This document shows, piece by piece, positions 21,451 through 31,804 of a stretch of 64,000 bases of DNA; the stretch's first letter is position 1; the number at the start of each line of letters is the position of its first letter. Source of the stretch: Prorocentrum cordatum (lineage: Eukaryota > Sar > Dinophyceae > Prorocentrales > Prorocentraceae); NCBI GenBank assembly GCA_963575745.1, contig CAUYUJ010015704.1:261001-325000 (forward strand), written 5' to 3'. The position numbers and the translations under genes are program-made. A model generated the notes under the pieces. It saw nothing but the letters and a program-made list of their open reading frames with translations. It did no database searches and had not been told where the DNA came from.

Positions 21451-22490
21451 GGCTGCGATCTGTGAAACTGTCGCCACTTTCGAGGCTTGCTGGGGGGCCC
21501 AGCACAGTGACGCCACGGGCGGACCCAAATTAGACCTCGCCATCCCTGGGGGGCTGCGATCTGTGAAACTGTCGCCACTTTCGAGGCTTGCTGGGGGGCC
21601 CAGCACAGTGACGCCACGGGCGGACCAAAATTCTTGACGCTTCGCGTATCCCCACCAGCCCATCCTACACCAGGCACTCGAACGAAGAGCGCCGATGATC
21701 GGCAGCTGCTTTCCTCCCCTCTTCCTCCTTCTCCTCCGCCTTCTCCTCCTCCTCCTCTCCTCATCCTCCCTCTCCTCCTCCTCCTCCTCCTCCTCCTCCT
21801 CCTCCTCCTCCTCCTCCTCCTCCTCCTCCGCCTCCTCCGCCTCTTCCTCCTCCCTGGTGGCGTATTGGAAGTGTCTTCGAACGTTTTGGTGGGCTCTTGG
21901 GCCTTGCGGGCGGGCGGGCGGCGCTCCGCCCGCCCGCGCGCAGAGCCCAAGAGGGGGTCCAAGACGTCTTTTGGAACAATCTTGGAGGAGATCGATCAAC
22001 GAAGGGGGGTTCCCTAATTACAGCCCCCCCCTCAGGAGCCACGATCCTCGTGATGGGTGTCGAATTTTAGCCTTCCCAGGAATCGATCTTGGACGCTCTA
22101 ACTACCCGCGGCCCCCCCTGTCCAGGTCAGTGGGGAGGGCGTCGGGGGAGGGGTAAACCCCTCCCCGAAGGGGAAGAAGGAGGGGTGGACGAGGAAACGC
22201 TCTAAACCACCGACGCCCAGAGGGCTGGTGGGATTAGACCTCGCCATCCCTGGGGTGCTGCGATCTGTGAAACTGTCGCCACTTTCGAGGCCTGCTGGGG
22301 GGCCCAGCACAGTGACGCCACGCGCGGACCCAAATTAGACCTCGCCATCCCTGGGGGGCTGCGATCTGTGAAACTGTCGCCACTTTCGAGGCCTGCTGGG
22401 GGGCCCAGCACAGTGACGCCACGCGCGGACTCAGATTAGACCTCGCCATCCCTGGGGGGCTGTGATCTGAGATCCCCGCTTTCGAAGTGG
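21451..22490. repeat. 101-bp tandem repeat in two blocks
   Basis: GGCTGCGATCTGTG marks unit starts at 21451 and 21552, and again with variants at 22256, 22357 and 22458: a strict 101-bp period in each block. The blocks are separated by a CTC/CCG-rich stretch (21700-21860) and unique sequence. Confidence 0.9.
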
Positions 22491-22699
22491 CTAGGGTTGC
22501 TCATGGATTGCAACTAATCAGCTTTGTCTAGTCCTTGTCCTGAAGCCAGTGTCCTGCGAGTCTCCCGAATTCCGAATTCGCTCCGTCATCGCCCCCTTTA
22601 TAAAGTGTCCTGAACTATTTGCGCCCCGCGTTTGCGCAGGGGTTGGGTACGTCGCCAGGGTAATTTTTCGTTCTCGGGCGTTGGCACGGGACGAGTTGA

Positions 22700-22835
22700 A
22701 TGATACACTTGCGCTGCAATCGATTGCAATCCATTGGATTGCAAACGATTCGATTGCAATCCATTGGATTGCAATCGATTGGATTGCAATCGGTTGAATT
22801 GCAAACGATTCAATCGATTGGATTGCAGGGGAGGG
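22700..22835. repeat. GATTGCAATC palindromic repeat
   Basis: About a dozen overlapping copies of ATTGGATTGCAATCGATTG-type units, each containing the self-complementary decamer GATTGCAATC or its variants. Followed by a GGGAGG purine tract to about 22915. Confidence 0.85.
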
Positions 22836-23039
22836 ACAGGACGGAAGGGAGGGAGGGGAGGAGAGGGAGGGGAGGGAGGAGATGGAACGAAGGGTGGGGA
22901 GGGAGGGGAGGGAGCCAAGCTAGGTGCGCTCGCGTCATATCTGACGTCCTACCCCTCCCTCCCATCCCTTACCATGGCGCTGATTTTCTCTACCCGCGGA
23001 CGCGTGTCGTAGCGGACCTGTGGCTCCGCGCGCGCGTGC

Positions 23040-23119
23040 GTAGTGGGTGGTGGTGCACGTGCGTGCGTGCGTTGGTGTGTGCGTGGTTGTCGTGGTGGTG
23101 GTGGTGTTAGTGGTGGTGG

Positions 23120-23150
<31 letters not shown>

Positions 23151-23275
23151 GCTGGTGCTGGTGGGGGTGGTGGTGCTGGTGGTGGTGGTGGTGGTACTGG
23201 TGCTGGTGCTGGTGGTGGTGGTTGTGGTGGTGGTGGTGGTGGTGGTGGTGGTGGTGGCGGTGCGGCGCGGTGGTG
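23040..23275. repeat. GGT trinucleotide array
   Basis: GGT repeats with GCT variants, about 235 bp. The Gly-rich and Val-rich open frames here are repeat products. Confidence 0.95.
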
Positions 23276-23659
23276 GCGGGCGGATGGGCGCGCGAGAAAA
23301 AGGCCCGCGCTGGGGCGAGAACGCCATCCTGAACGACGGAGGCCAAACACCGATCCGAAAATGAGGCCCAGAGGCCCACGCTGCAGCGGGAGCACGATTC
23401 GGAACGATTCGGGAGCAGAAATGAGGCCGGCGCCTCAACGAGAGCAGCATTTTGGGGAAAAATGGCGCCGGCGCCTCAGCGAGAGTCGTTTCCCGGGATA
23501 TCCCGGGGATCCTGTGTGTAAAAAACAGTACGCGGAGGGTGCGCGGCCATCACCCGGACGCCATCAGGGGAAGAGGGAGAGTATTTTCAGATTGAGTAAT
23601 TGTGGAGGGAGGTGGGGAGGGGGATTGCAGTGGAATGGAGCGCAATCGATTGCAAGCGA

Positions 23660-23800
23660 TGCGATTGGGATTTTCGATCCTCGATCGTTGATCGTCGATC
23701 GTCCATCCTCGATCGTGGATTGTTCATTTTGGATCGTCCATCCTCGATCGTCCATCCTCGATCGTGGATTGTTCCTCGATCGTGGATCGTGGAGGCTCCG
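23660..23800. repeat. GATCGTCCATCCTC short tandem repeat
   Basis: Degenerate repeats of CGATCGTCCATCCT and GATCGTGGATTGTT, about 14-22 bp long, next to the right foldback arm. Confidence 0.75.
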
Positions 23801-24469
23801 GGGGCTGGGCGGCCAAAGGGGGGAAGGGGGGGGGGGCTTCAAGCCCCCCCCCCCTTTGGCACAAAGGGGGGGAGCGGGGGGGGGGGCTTCCAGCAGGGTG
23901 GCTCCAAGGGAGGGGGGGTAGCTTAAGCACCCCCTTCCCTTTGGAAAGGGGGGTAGGGGGGGGTAGCTTCCGGGGCGGCCAAAAAGGGGGGGGGGTGGGT
24001 AGCTTCCAAGCACCCCCCCCCCTTTGCACGAAAGGGGGGGGGGGGGGGGTAGCTTCCAGCAGGGCAGCGCCAAGGGAGGGGGGGGGTAGCTTAAGCACCC
24101 GCCCCCCTTTGGAAAGGGGGGGAGGGGGGGGAGCTTCCGGGGAGGGCCCAAGAGGGGAGGGGGGGGGTAGCTGTAAGCCCCCCCCCCCTTGCAAAAAAAA
24201 GGGGGGTAGGGGGGGGGGTGCTTCCAACAAGGGCGGCTCAAGGGAGGGGGGGGTAGCTTAAGCCTAGCCCCCCCTCCCCTTTGCTCGGGTCCTGTGGGCG
24301 CGCTCTCTCATGAGATGAGATAAGCAACGCTAAGCTAAGGGGACGTAACTGGGGGAACCGCGGGGCGGATACTGGGGGAACCGCCCGGGGCGCTTTCCAC
24401 TGCCCGGCCCCTTTAAACCCAGAGAATAAGAACCCTTCTAGGCAGAGCCTAGGTAGGGAAAAACATGTC

Positions 24470-27300
24470 TAAACACACATGGTTTCGCAACGCGGATTTT
24501 CAATCAACAAATTAGTTTTCACGCACTTGCGAAAGGCTTAAGAAAACCATTGTTTGATCAACGTTCTCATTACATGCTGCCCTACGGGGCTTCGCACGCG
24601 CGCGTGTCGAAGTCGTTGCAACGCCCTTGCGCGCGTGCTGTCGCAGGAATACTCTGCGAGCAATGGGGTGAAGTGCGCGCGCGCGCGCGTCTTCGCGCGC
24701 GCGCGCCGGAATCCTTCCAGAACGTTAGGTGTCGTAAGAATTTCGAAATCGAGCGTCGCGAAACCAAACAAAAAACAAAACCATTGTTTCGCAGCGACAG
24801 TGTTCAAAGAAGACCATCGTTTCTTCTTCAACATATCCATGGAATTATGCCATGATGGCCAGTCGCGCCGCATGACAAAATCATTGGCGCGCCCTTGCGC
24901 GTGCTGGGGGCGCGGTCCGTGCCAAGTAATGCCGCGCGGGCCACTGTCGCCCGTCGGCCGCGCGCGCGCGTGCCGAACCCCTTCCAGAAACTTTCGCCGA
25001 CGCGAGGACGCCGTCCTTGTCGTCTGCGTGATCAGCATCGGCGCCGTCACTGGCTGCGCCGTCGTCGTTGTCAACATGCCCCCAGCATCGCTACGATCAT
25101 CGTCGTGTCTAGCGTTGTCGACGTTGCCATGGTAACGCATTTGCGTCGGTCGCGCCAAACTAGCCGTCCTCTGCGCGCGCGCGTGCGCGGGCTGTCGCAG
25201 CCGCAGGGGCGCGCCAGCCAACGCCATGCACTCATCGCAATCGCCACCGCATGGATTTTGCAGACCAAATTGCAGGTGGGTGGGTGGGATGATTGCGCGT
25301 GCAGTGGAGTCGACCAGCTCAAGTTCGGTTGGGTGAACTCTCTTTTATTGGCGCCCCTTATCGCATTTAAAATTGTATATGGTTCTGCACCATCGTCCAA
25401 TTAAATATGAACTTGTGCCATCACAGTCCAGCCAGTATCGACCCCCTGCGTCATCCTCTACAACACATACTCTGCGCGCGCATTCGTTGATCCAAAACCA
25501 TCAGTTTTTCCAGAATCCCTTGCAGACGAATTCGACGAAGTGCGTACGCGCGCGTCGCCGCCCACATTTGCCGAAGTTGTGTCAACAACCTTCGCATTCG
25601 TGCGGATTGGCCGAGTGCCCCAACGAATAGGTGAAAACATGTTGCTTCGCAAGACCAGTTTTCAAACAAAAGTTTCCGCTCGCGTTCTTGCGGCTTCTCG
25701 AGAGAACCATTGTTTTTCTATGATTCTGTGCAATTCAGCCAAACGGGCCTCTGGCGCCGAATGCCGCAATCTCTCCTCGCCCTCGCCCGCGCGCGGGGGG
25801 GGGGATCCGCGTCGCGCAATGCCGCGGGCCGCGCGGGCCACTCTCGCGCGTCGGCCGCGCGCGCATGTCGCACACTTCCCAAAACCTCCATCGCCGACGC
25901 GAGGGCGCCGTCATCGTCGCCGACGTGGGCGGCATCCGCGCCGTCACTGAGTCACTGACCGCGCCGTCGTCGCTGTCAGCATCGTTTCGCTACGATCATC
26001 GCCGTTTCTACCGCTGTCGACGTTGCCATGATGCCGCGCCCGCCCGAGTCGCCGACTCGCACTGAAGTGCCCGATGGGATGTGCCCAGCGGTCGCGCCAA
26101 ACTAGCTGGCCGCTGCGCGCGCGAGCACGCGCGGGCTGTCGCGGCCGCAGAGATGCACCAGCCAGCGCCAAGCATTCACCGCAATCGCCGCCGCGAAAGG
26201 GGTTTGCAAACCAAGTTGCGGGTGGGTGGGTGGGATGTTTGCGCGAGCTGTGGGATGGGCAACTTCAAGTGGAGCATCGGTGGGTTCTCCTTTTTCCCAA
26301 GAAGAGAAGAACATGAACCCCTCCCTGGCTTGATCGGCCCACCATTTCGCGTTGCAGTTCACGAGTTTGCCCCATCGTCCATCCTAAATTTATACTCGTA
26401 CCATCCCAGCCCAGCCGATATCACTTTCCCCCGCCGGCCCCTGCAACGTATATATATATATATATATATATACGCGCACTCGTTTATCAACAACACTGGG
26501 TATCCATGAATCCTTTGCAAATGAATGCGAAATTCGCGCGCGCGTCGTCGCGCGCGCGCATGCCGAAACTTTTTCCGGACAAGAACGGGAAGCGTTGTCA
26601 TTGGCCGCGCCGTCGTCGTTAGCAACGTCATCACCAGCATCGCTACGATCATCATCGTGTCTAGCGTTGTCGGCGTTGCCATTGCATTTGCGTCCGTCGC
26701 GCCAAAACTCGCCGTGCGCTGCGCGCGCGAGCACGCGCGGGCTGTCGCGGCCGCAGAGATGCACCAGCCAGCGCCGAGTATTCACCGCAATCGCCGCCGC
26801 AAAGGGTTTGCAAACCAAGTTGCGGGCGGGTGGGCGGGATGTTTGCGCGAGTTGTGGAACAGGCAACTTCAATTTGAGAATAGGTGGGTTCTCTTTTGTC
26901 CACAAAGAAAGTATACTCTACCCCCTGGCTTGATCGGCACACCATTTCACGTTGCAATGTACGATTCTGCCCCATCGCCCATCCTAGATATGACCTCGTA
27001 CCATCCCAGTCCAGCCGATATCGATTTCCCCCCCCCCCCCCCGCCCATTGCAAAAAAAACATATGCGAGCGCACTCGTTTATCAAACATTCATGACTTGT
27101 CATGAATCATTTTGCAAACAAAAATGTGACGAAGTGCACGCGCGCGCGTCGTCTCGCGCGCGCATGCCGAGACCTTTTCCAGACAAGAACGGGGAGCGCC
27201 GCTTCTCTGAATTCGCGCGCATTTGCGCACGGACATGCACCCAACACAAATCTGCGCACATGGGGTGCAATCGGAGGATTCTTTTAATGTCCTGACGGTT
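24470..27300 (+). repeat. GCGC-hairpin interspersed repeat, three or more units
   Basis: Same family as 10080-11054 and 18103-20030. The CAGAGATGCACCAGCCAGCG hallmark or its variant lies at about 25201, 26147 and 26753; the spacings (about 946 and 606 bp) indicate one full unit and one with an internal deletion. Each unit carries the GCATCGCTACGATCATC block, the GCGC hairpin block, and in two copies a TATATA insertion (26449-26470) or poly-C (27029-27042). All copies share the plus orientation. No conserved reading frame. Confidence 0.8.
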
Positions 27301-27640
27301 GCCATGCATAGCGTTGGTTGGGGGAGAGGAGGGGGAGGAGGAGGTTGAGGAGGAGGAGGGGGAGGAGGAGGAGGAGGAGGAGGAGGAGGAGGAGGAGGAG
27401 GAGGAGGAAAGGGAGGAGGAAAAGTAGGAGGGGGAAGAGGAGGAACAAGAAGGGGAGGAGGAGGAGCAGCAGGAGGAGGAGGAGGACGAGGAGGAGCAGG
27501 AGGAGGAGGAGGAGGAGGAAGAAGATAAGGGAGGAGGAGGAGACGGAGACGGAGGAGATGGAGCCTCAGAGACGGAAGAGCTCCCAGAGACGGAGGATCT
27601 TTCGGAGACCTCAGAGGCCTCAGAAGCCTCAGCGACGGAG
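27301..27640. repeat. GGA purine tract
   Basis: GGA/GAGGAG repeats with short CAG and ACG interruptions from about 27325 to 27540, then a degenerate GACGGAGGA stretch. Confidence 0.95.
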
Positions 27641-27735
27641 GAGACCTATCCGGACAAGAACGGGAAGCGCCGCTTCTCTAAGCTTGCGTGCGCAGGCACA
27701 CGGATTCCCACGTAAAGCGGAATGCGTCCCGAAAT
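27641..27735. repeat. dispersed 85-bp repeat, copy 1
   Basis: Nearly the same sequence as 29385-29480: CCGGACAAGAACGGGAAGCG through AGCGGAATGCGTCCCGA. A shorter, more diverged piece is at 27183-27235. Confidence 0.85.
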
Positions 27736-27912
27736 CGTTGTATAAATATTCCGTGGGTCCCGAAATCGCTATATAAGTATTGCGTGGACCCCGAAATCGC
27801 TATATAAATATCCCGTTGGTCCCGAAGTCGTTGTAGAAGTATTCCGTGGGTCCCGAAATCGCTATGTAAATATTGCGTGGACCCCGAAATCGCTATATAA
27901 GCATTGCGTGGA
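27727..27912. repeat. 31-bp tandem repeat with TATATAA
   Basis: Six head-to-tail units of exactly 31 bp (27727-27912). Each has TCCCGAAATCG or CCCCGAAATCG followed by CTATATAA or a variant and GCGTGGA/CCGTGGG. The first unit starts inside the neighbouring 85-bp repeat. Confidence 0.95.
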
Positions 27913-28129
27913 CCTCGACCCGCCGCCGCTTCACTCAAGTAGCCGAGGCGCTTGCCCCCGGACCTCAGGATTCTTTCCCTGGGACCTGCTCCTCCCCCTC
28001 TTCCTGTTCTGTTCTGGTGGGAGGGAGAGAGGGAGAGCGAGAAGTGCTCCTCAATCCAAGGGGACAGGGTCGAGAGTCCCGGCCAACGCCACAGCCCGAC
28101 GACCAGAGCACACCCGAGCGCAAAGTTTC

Positions 28130-28795
28130 GTTTTGCCGTCCTCCTCGTCCTCCTCCTCCTCCTCCTCCTCCTCCTCCTCCTCCTCCCTCCTCCTCCTCCT
28201 CCTCTTCCTGCTCCTCCTCCTCGTCCTCCTCGCCCTCCTCCTCCTCCTGCTTGTCCTCCTCGCTCAATCGTCCCTCCTCGTCCTCCTCCTCCTCCTACCT
28301 CCTCCTCCTCCTCTCTCTCCTCCTCCTCCTCCTCCACCTCATCCTCCCCGTCCTCCTCCTCCTACTTCTCCTCGTCCTCCTCCTCCTCCTGCTCTCCTGC
28401 TCCTTATCCTCATCACCCTGCTCCTCGTCTTGCTTCTCCTCCTCCTCCCCCTCGTCCTGCTCGTCCTCCTTGTCCTCCTCCTCCTCCTCTTTCCTTTTCC
28501 TCCTCATCCTCCTCCCTCGTCCTCCTCCTCCTTTTTTCTCTTCCTGCTCCTCCACCTCCCTCTCCTGGTCCCCCCCTCCTCCTCTTTCTCCTCCTCCTCC
28601 TCCGCCTTCTCCTCTTCATTCTCCTCCTCCTCCTCCTCTCCTCCTCCTCCTCCTCCTCGTCCTCCTCCTCCCTCTCCTCGTCCCTCCTCCTCCTCGCTCT
28701 CCTCCTCCTCCTCCTCCTCCTCCTCATCCTCCCCTTTCTCCTCCTCCTCCTCCTCCTCCTCCTCCTCCTCCTCTTGCTCCTCTTCCTTGAGTCTG
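28130..28795. repeat. CTC/CCT pyrimidine tract
   Basis: About 660 bp of CTC, CCT and CTCGTC units with short interruptions. All long open frames here (Ser/Pro/Leu on plus, Glu/Arg on minus) come from the triplet repeat. Confidence 0.95.
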
Positions 28796-28798
28796 ACG

Positions 28799-28880
28799 CC
28801 CCTCTCTTGGGGGCCTCTTGGGCCTTCTTGTGCGGTCGTGGGCTCTCTTGGAGCGCTCTTGGGCCGTCTTGGGGGGGAAA
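28799..28880. repeat. 11-bp minisatellite cluster (CTTGGGGGCCT type)
   Basis: Tandem GGCCTCTTGGG/GCCGTCTTGGG units; one of at least nine clusters in the window. Confidence 0.8.
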
Positions 28881-29390
28881 CCCTAACAACATGCAAACAT
28901 TCGATGGAAAACGGCCACAAACGGGGGGGAAATCCGAAACACATGCGAAAACCCGACGGCAAACGGCCAACAACGGGGGGAAACCCGAACACATACAAAC
29001 ACCTTAAGGAAAACTGCCAAAAACGAGGGGGAACCCGAAAAACATGCAAACACCCTAGGGCGAATTGCCAAAAAGGGGGAATCCGCCAAGAGAAAAATAT
29101 GTGCAGCGGTGCGGCCATGGTCCCTCGCGTCTTAGTTTTATACTTATTCTTAGAAAGCTTGGCCTGACAAACTGCCAGCACCTTCTCGTTCCGAGAAGGC
29201 GCTTCCCGCAAACCCGAAAAGCATGCAAACACCCGGTGGACAACGGCCAAACACGGAGGGGGAACCCGAAAAACATGCAAACACCCGAGGGAAAGTTGCC
29301 AACAACGAGGGGGGGACACCCGAAAAAACATGCAATCACCCCATGGAAAACGACCAAACACAGTGGGAAAACCCGACACACATGCAGACC
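28880..29390. repeat. 51-bp tandem repeat, first block
   Basis: Units of about 51 bp built on AAACCCGAAAAACATGCAAACACC...GGAAAACTGCCAAAAACGGGGGG, at 28880-29080 and 29215-29390, split by a 170-bp dispersed repeat. The period is a multiple of three, so the minus strand reads an open frame with a 17-residue repeat; this is not evidence of a protein. Confidence 0.9.
29030..29215. repeat. dispersed 180-bp repeat, copy 1
   Basis: Nearly identical to 30430-30612: shares CTAGGGC...CCAAAAAGGGGGAATCCGCC, GCAGCGGTGCGGCCATGGTC, TAGAAAGCTTGGCCT and CCTTCTCGTTCCGAGAAGG. The last contains a short inverted repeat. Confidence 0.9.
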
Positions 29391-29480
29391 TATCCGGAAA
29401 GAACGGGAAGCGCCGCTTCTCTTAGCTTGCGTGCGCAGGCACACGGATTCGCACGCAAAGCGGAATGCGTCCCGATGGTT
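29385..29480. repeat. dispersed 85-bp repeat, copy 2
   Basis: Pairs with 27641-27735; differs by a few substitutions and one small indel. Confidence 0.85.
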
Positions 29481-29524
29481 GTTTGCGTTTGTTTTGGTCA
29501 GGTGTTGCGCGTGGCGTTTGCACG

Positions 29525-29935
<411 letters not shown>

Positions 29936-29978
29936 GGCTGTGCGTAAAGGGGGTGTGCTGGTCGGGCGGGACGGGAGG

Positions 29979-30110
29979 TGTACGGCGTGCATGCGGGGTG
30001 TGTTATGGGGGCGACGGGCGGGGGGGATGTACGGCGTGCGTGCGGGATGTGTTATTGGGGCGACGGGCGGGGGGAAGTACGGCGTGCGTGCGGGATGTGT
30101 TATGGATTTT
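29979..30110. repeat. 49-bp tandem repeat, three copies
   Basis: TGTACGGCGTGC-type unit starts at 29979, 30028 and about 30077, a 49-bp period; the third copy is cut short where the 11-bp cluster starts. Confidence 0.9.
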
Positions 30111-30235
30111 GGCCTCTTGGGGCCCTCTTGGGACGGCCCTTGGGCGCCTCTTGGGGGCCTCTTGGGGGCCTCTTGGGCCGTCTTGGGCGGTCTTGGGCTC
30201 TCTTGGAGCGCTCTTGAGCTGTCTTGGGGGAAACC
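30110..30235. repeat. 11-bp minisatellite cluster (CTTGGGGGCCT type)
   Basis: Very regular GGCCTCTTGGG units, then GTCTTGGGC variants. Confidence 0.85.
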
Positions 30236-30480
30236 CGAAAAACATGCAACAGCCCGAGGGACAACTGCCGCAAACGGGAGGGAAACCCGAAAAACATGCA
30301 ACAACCCAAGGGAAAACGGCAAACAACGGATGGGGAAACCCGAGAAACATGCAAACACCCAAAGGAAAATTGCCCAAAATGGCGAACAGCATGCAAAAAC
30401 CAGAGGGACAACTACCAAAAACGGGAGGAAACCCGACAAACATGCAAACACCCTAGGGCAAACTGCCAAAAAGGGGGAAT
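30236..30480. repeat. 51-bp tandem repeat, second block
   Basis: Four to five units of the same repeat as 28880-29390, in the same orientation. Confidence 0.9.
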
Positions 30481-30612
30481 CCGCCAAGCGAAACATATTT
30501 GCAGCGGTGCGGCCATGGTCCCTCGCGTCTTAGTTTTTCGTTTATTATTAGAAAGCTTGGCCTAACAAACTGCCAGCGCCTTCTCGTTCCGAGAAGGCGC
30601 TTCCCCTAAAAT
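30430..30612. repeat. dispersed 180-bp repeat, copy 2
   Basis: Pairs with 29030-29215. Since both copies follow an 11-bp cluster and a 51-bp block, the whole 28799-29215 segment seems to have been duplicated as 30110-30612. Confidence 0.9.
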
Positions 30613-30660
30613 CCGATGCAAAACTGCCAAAAACGGGGGGGAAGCCTGAGGAGCCCCCAG

Positions 30661-30861
30661 CCGATCGGGCGAGCGCAGGCCGAGTCCGCCGCCGCCCTGT
30701 CCGGGGCGGCGCGCTGCGCCCGAGCGCTCGGCGAGGGGCGGCTGGGGCTTCGGCTCGACCCCCAGGCCTTGCGGCGCAACGCCCGGGGATGCCACGAGTG
30801 GCGCGGCCGGGCAGCGCGGCAGCGGCCGCTGGCGCGCGCTTGGGCGTGCACGACGCTGGAG
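30661..30861 (+). CDS. candidate internal exon, unknown protein
   Basis: A GC-rich island of 201 nt (67 codons), phase 0 at both ends, between CCCCCAG (30654-30660) and GAG|GTCGGG (donor at 30862). Reads A-E-S-A-A-A-L-S-G-A-A-R, L-R-L-D-P-Q-A-L-R-R-N-A-R and W-A-C-T-T-L-E. Composition is protein-like and unlike the flanking repeats. I cannot assign a family or link it to other exons. Confidence 0.35.
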
Positions 30862-30979
30862 GTCGGGTGTCCCCCGCCGCCCCGCCTCGGCCTCTCCCAG
30901 CGTCCTCGACGTGGATCTTCTCGCAACGTGGCCCCGTTGGACCTTTCGACCCATTCCCCGAGGCTCGCCTTTGACACCC

Positions 30980-31265
30980 CGAGTCGTCATCTGACGATCC
31001 TGGGCTGAGATTCTGCCCATGGGGGCCGAAGATGGCGAAAAGCGCCCAGCGCGACCTGTTCCAGACGCAGGAGGTGTCGTGATATGTTTGCAACGACCCT
31101 CTGGTCCTCTCGACCCCTTCCCCAGGATTACCCCCTACTAAGTCGCTCTTTGACGATCCCGGCCTGGGACCACTGAGTCATTCTTTGACGATCCAGGTGG
31201 GAAGAGCCGTTTGGGGGCCGAAGACGGCGAAAAACGTTTTGATGCTTTCAGGACGCTGGAGGACT
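30980..31265. repeat. diverged direct repeat pair
   Basis: 30983-31066 and about 31150-31262 share TGACGATCCxGG and GGGGGCCGAAGAxGGCGAAAA blocks. No gene seen between or around them. Confidence 0.6.
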
Positions 31266-31595
31266 CCCAGAACTTCCACGGATTGACTCTTTCAATCCCC
31301 GCGTGCAGTTTTCCATCGCAGATCCATGTGTGATGGTTCTGGGGGCTCACGACCGGCCCCTGGAGCCCGACATTCATGTGAAACAAGCGGAGTTGAGAAC
31401 ACCACCGTTTCATAATTTTCTGTCATGCATGAATGTCACTGGCGTCGTGTTTCCCACTGTGCGTGTTACCCATCTGTGTTTGTGTACCTGAGCCTTGTAT
31501 TTTCTCGACAGTAACACGGTCGATGGGGTCGTCCGACCCGCGTGGCATTGATACTTAGTGTTGTTGGTTCCACTATTTGTTTAGCCTGCTGCCAG
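31266..31595. other. unique sequence without a recognised gene
   Basis: Nothing recognised on either strand. Confidence 0.4.
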
Positions 31596-31804
31596 CCCAA
31601 ACACGACGGCATCCCCCCCTCGACGCGGGCGAGGAGTGGGACCGCCCCGACGCCGCGGCGGAGTTGGCGGCGCTGCGCCAGCGCCTCAGGCTCCCTGAAA
31701 AGAGCGACGACGACGACGACGACCAAATCGACCACAACGACGACGAGGATGATAACGACGACGGCGGTGACGACTTCCACGACGACGACGAAGATCAATT
31801 TTAG
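31596..31804 (+). CDS. candidate terminal exon with acidic tail
   Basis: Begins after CCTGCTGCCAG (AG at 31594-31595) and ends at TAG 31802-31804. Reads D-A-G-E-E-W-D-R-P-D-A-A-A-E-L-A-A-L-R-Q-R-L-R-L, a likely helix, then a run of about 35 residues rich in Asp with His and Asn. The acidic tail is a GAC-rich microsatellite, so only the first half argues for coding. No family recognised. Confidence 0.3.

Larger units (their letters stand above)
20441..24330. mobile_element. foldback-like structure with C/G-rich inverted arms
   Basis: Left arm 20456-20890 and right arm 23805-24290 carry the same motifs in opposite orientation: GGGGGCTTCCAAGCTACCCCC with C8-12 and G8-12 runs, and AAGGGGGG/CCCCCCTT blocks. 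Outside them, 20425-20460 and the reverse complement of 24283-24325 are loosely similar (GAGAT-AG, CGCGC, GGxCCCGA). Between the arms lie microsatellites and a 101-bp tandem repeat, with no recognised gene. Whether this is a transposon or only two related satellites in inverted orientation cannot be settled from one copy. Confidence 0.45.

Noticed and set aside
20424-21962. 512-codon minus-strand open frame
   Set aside because: It translates CTC, TCA and C/G-run repeats of the foldback interior; low complexity throughout, no motif.
27727-27912. CRISPR-like array
   Set aside because: Units abut without unique spacers and the context is eukaryotic; it is a simple 31-bp tandem repeat.
27908-29167. 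419-codon plus-strand open frame
   Set aside because: Ser/Pro/Leu homopolymers from the CTC tract, then the 51-bp repeat.
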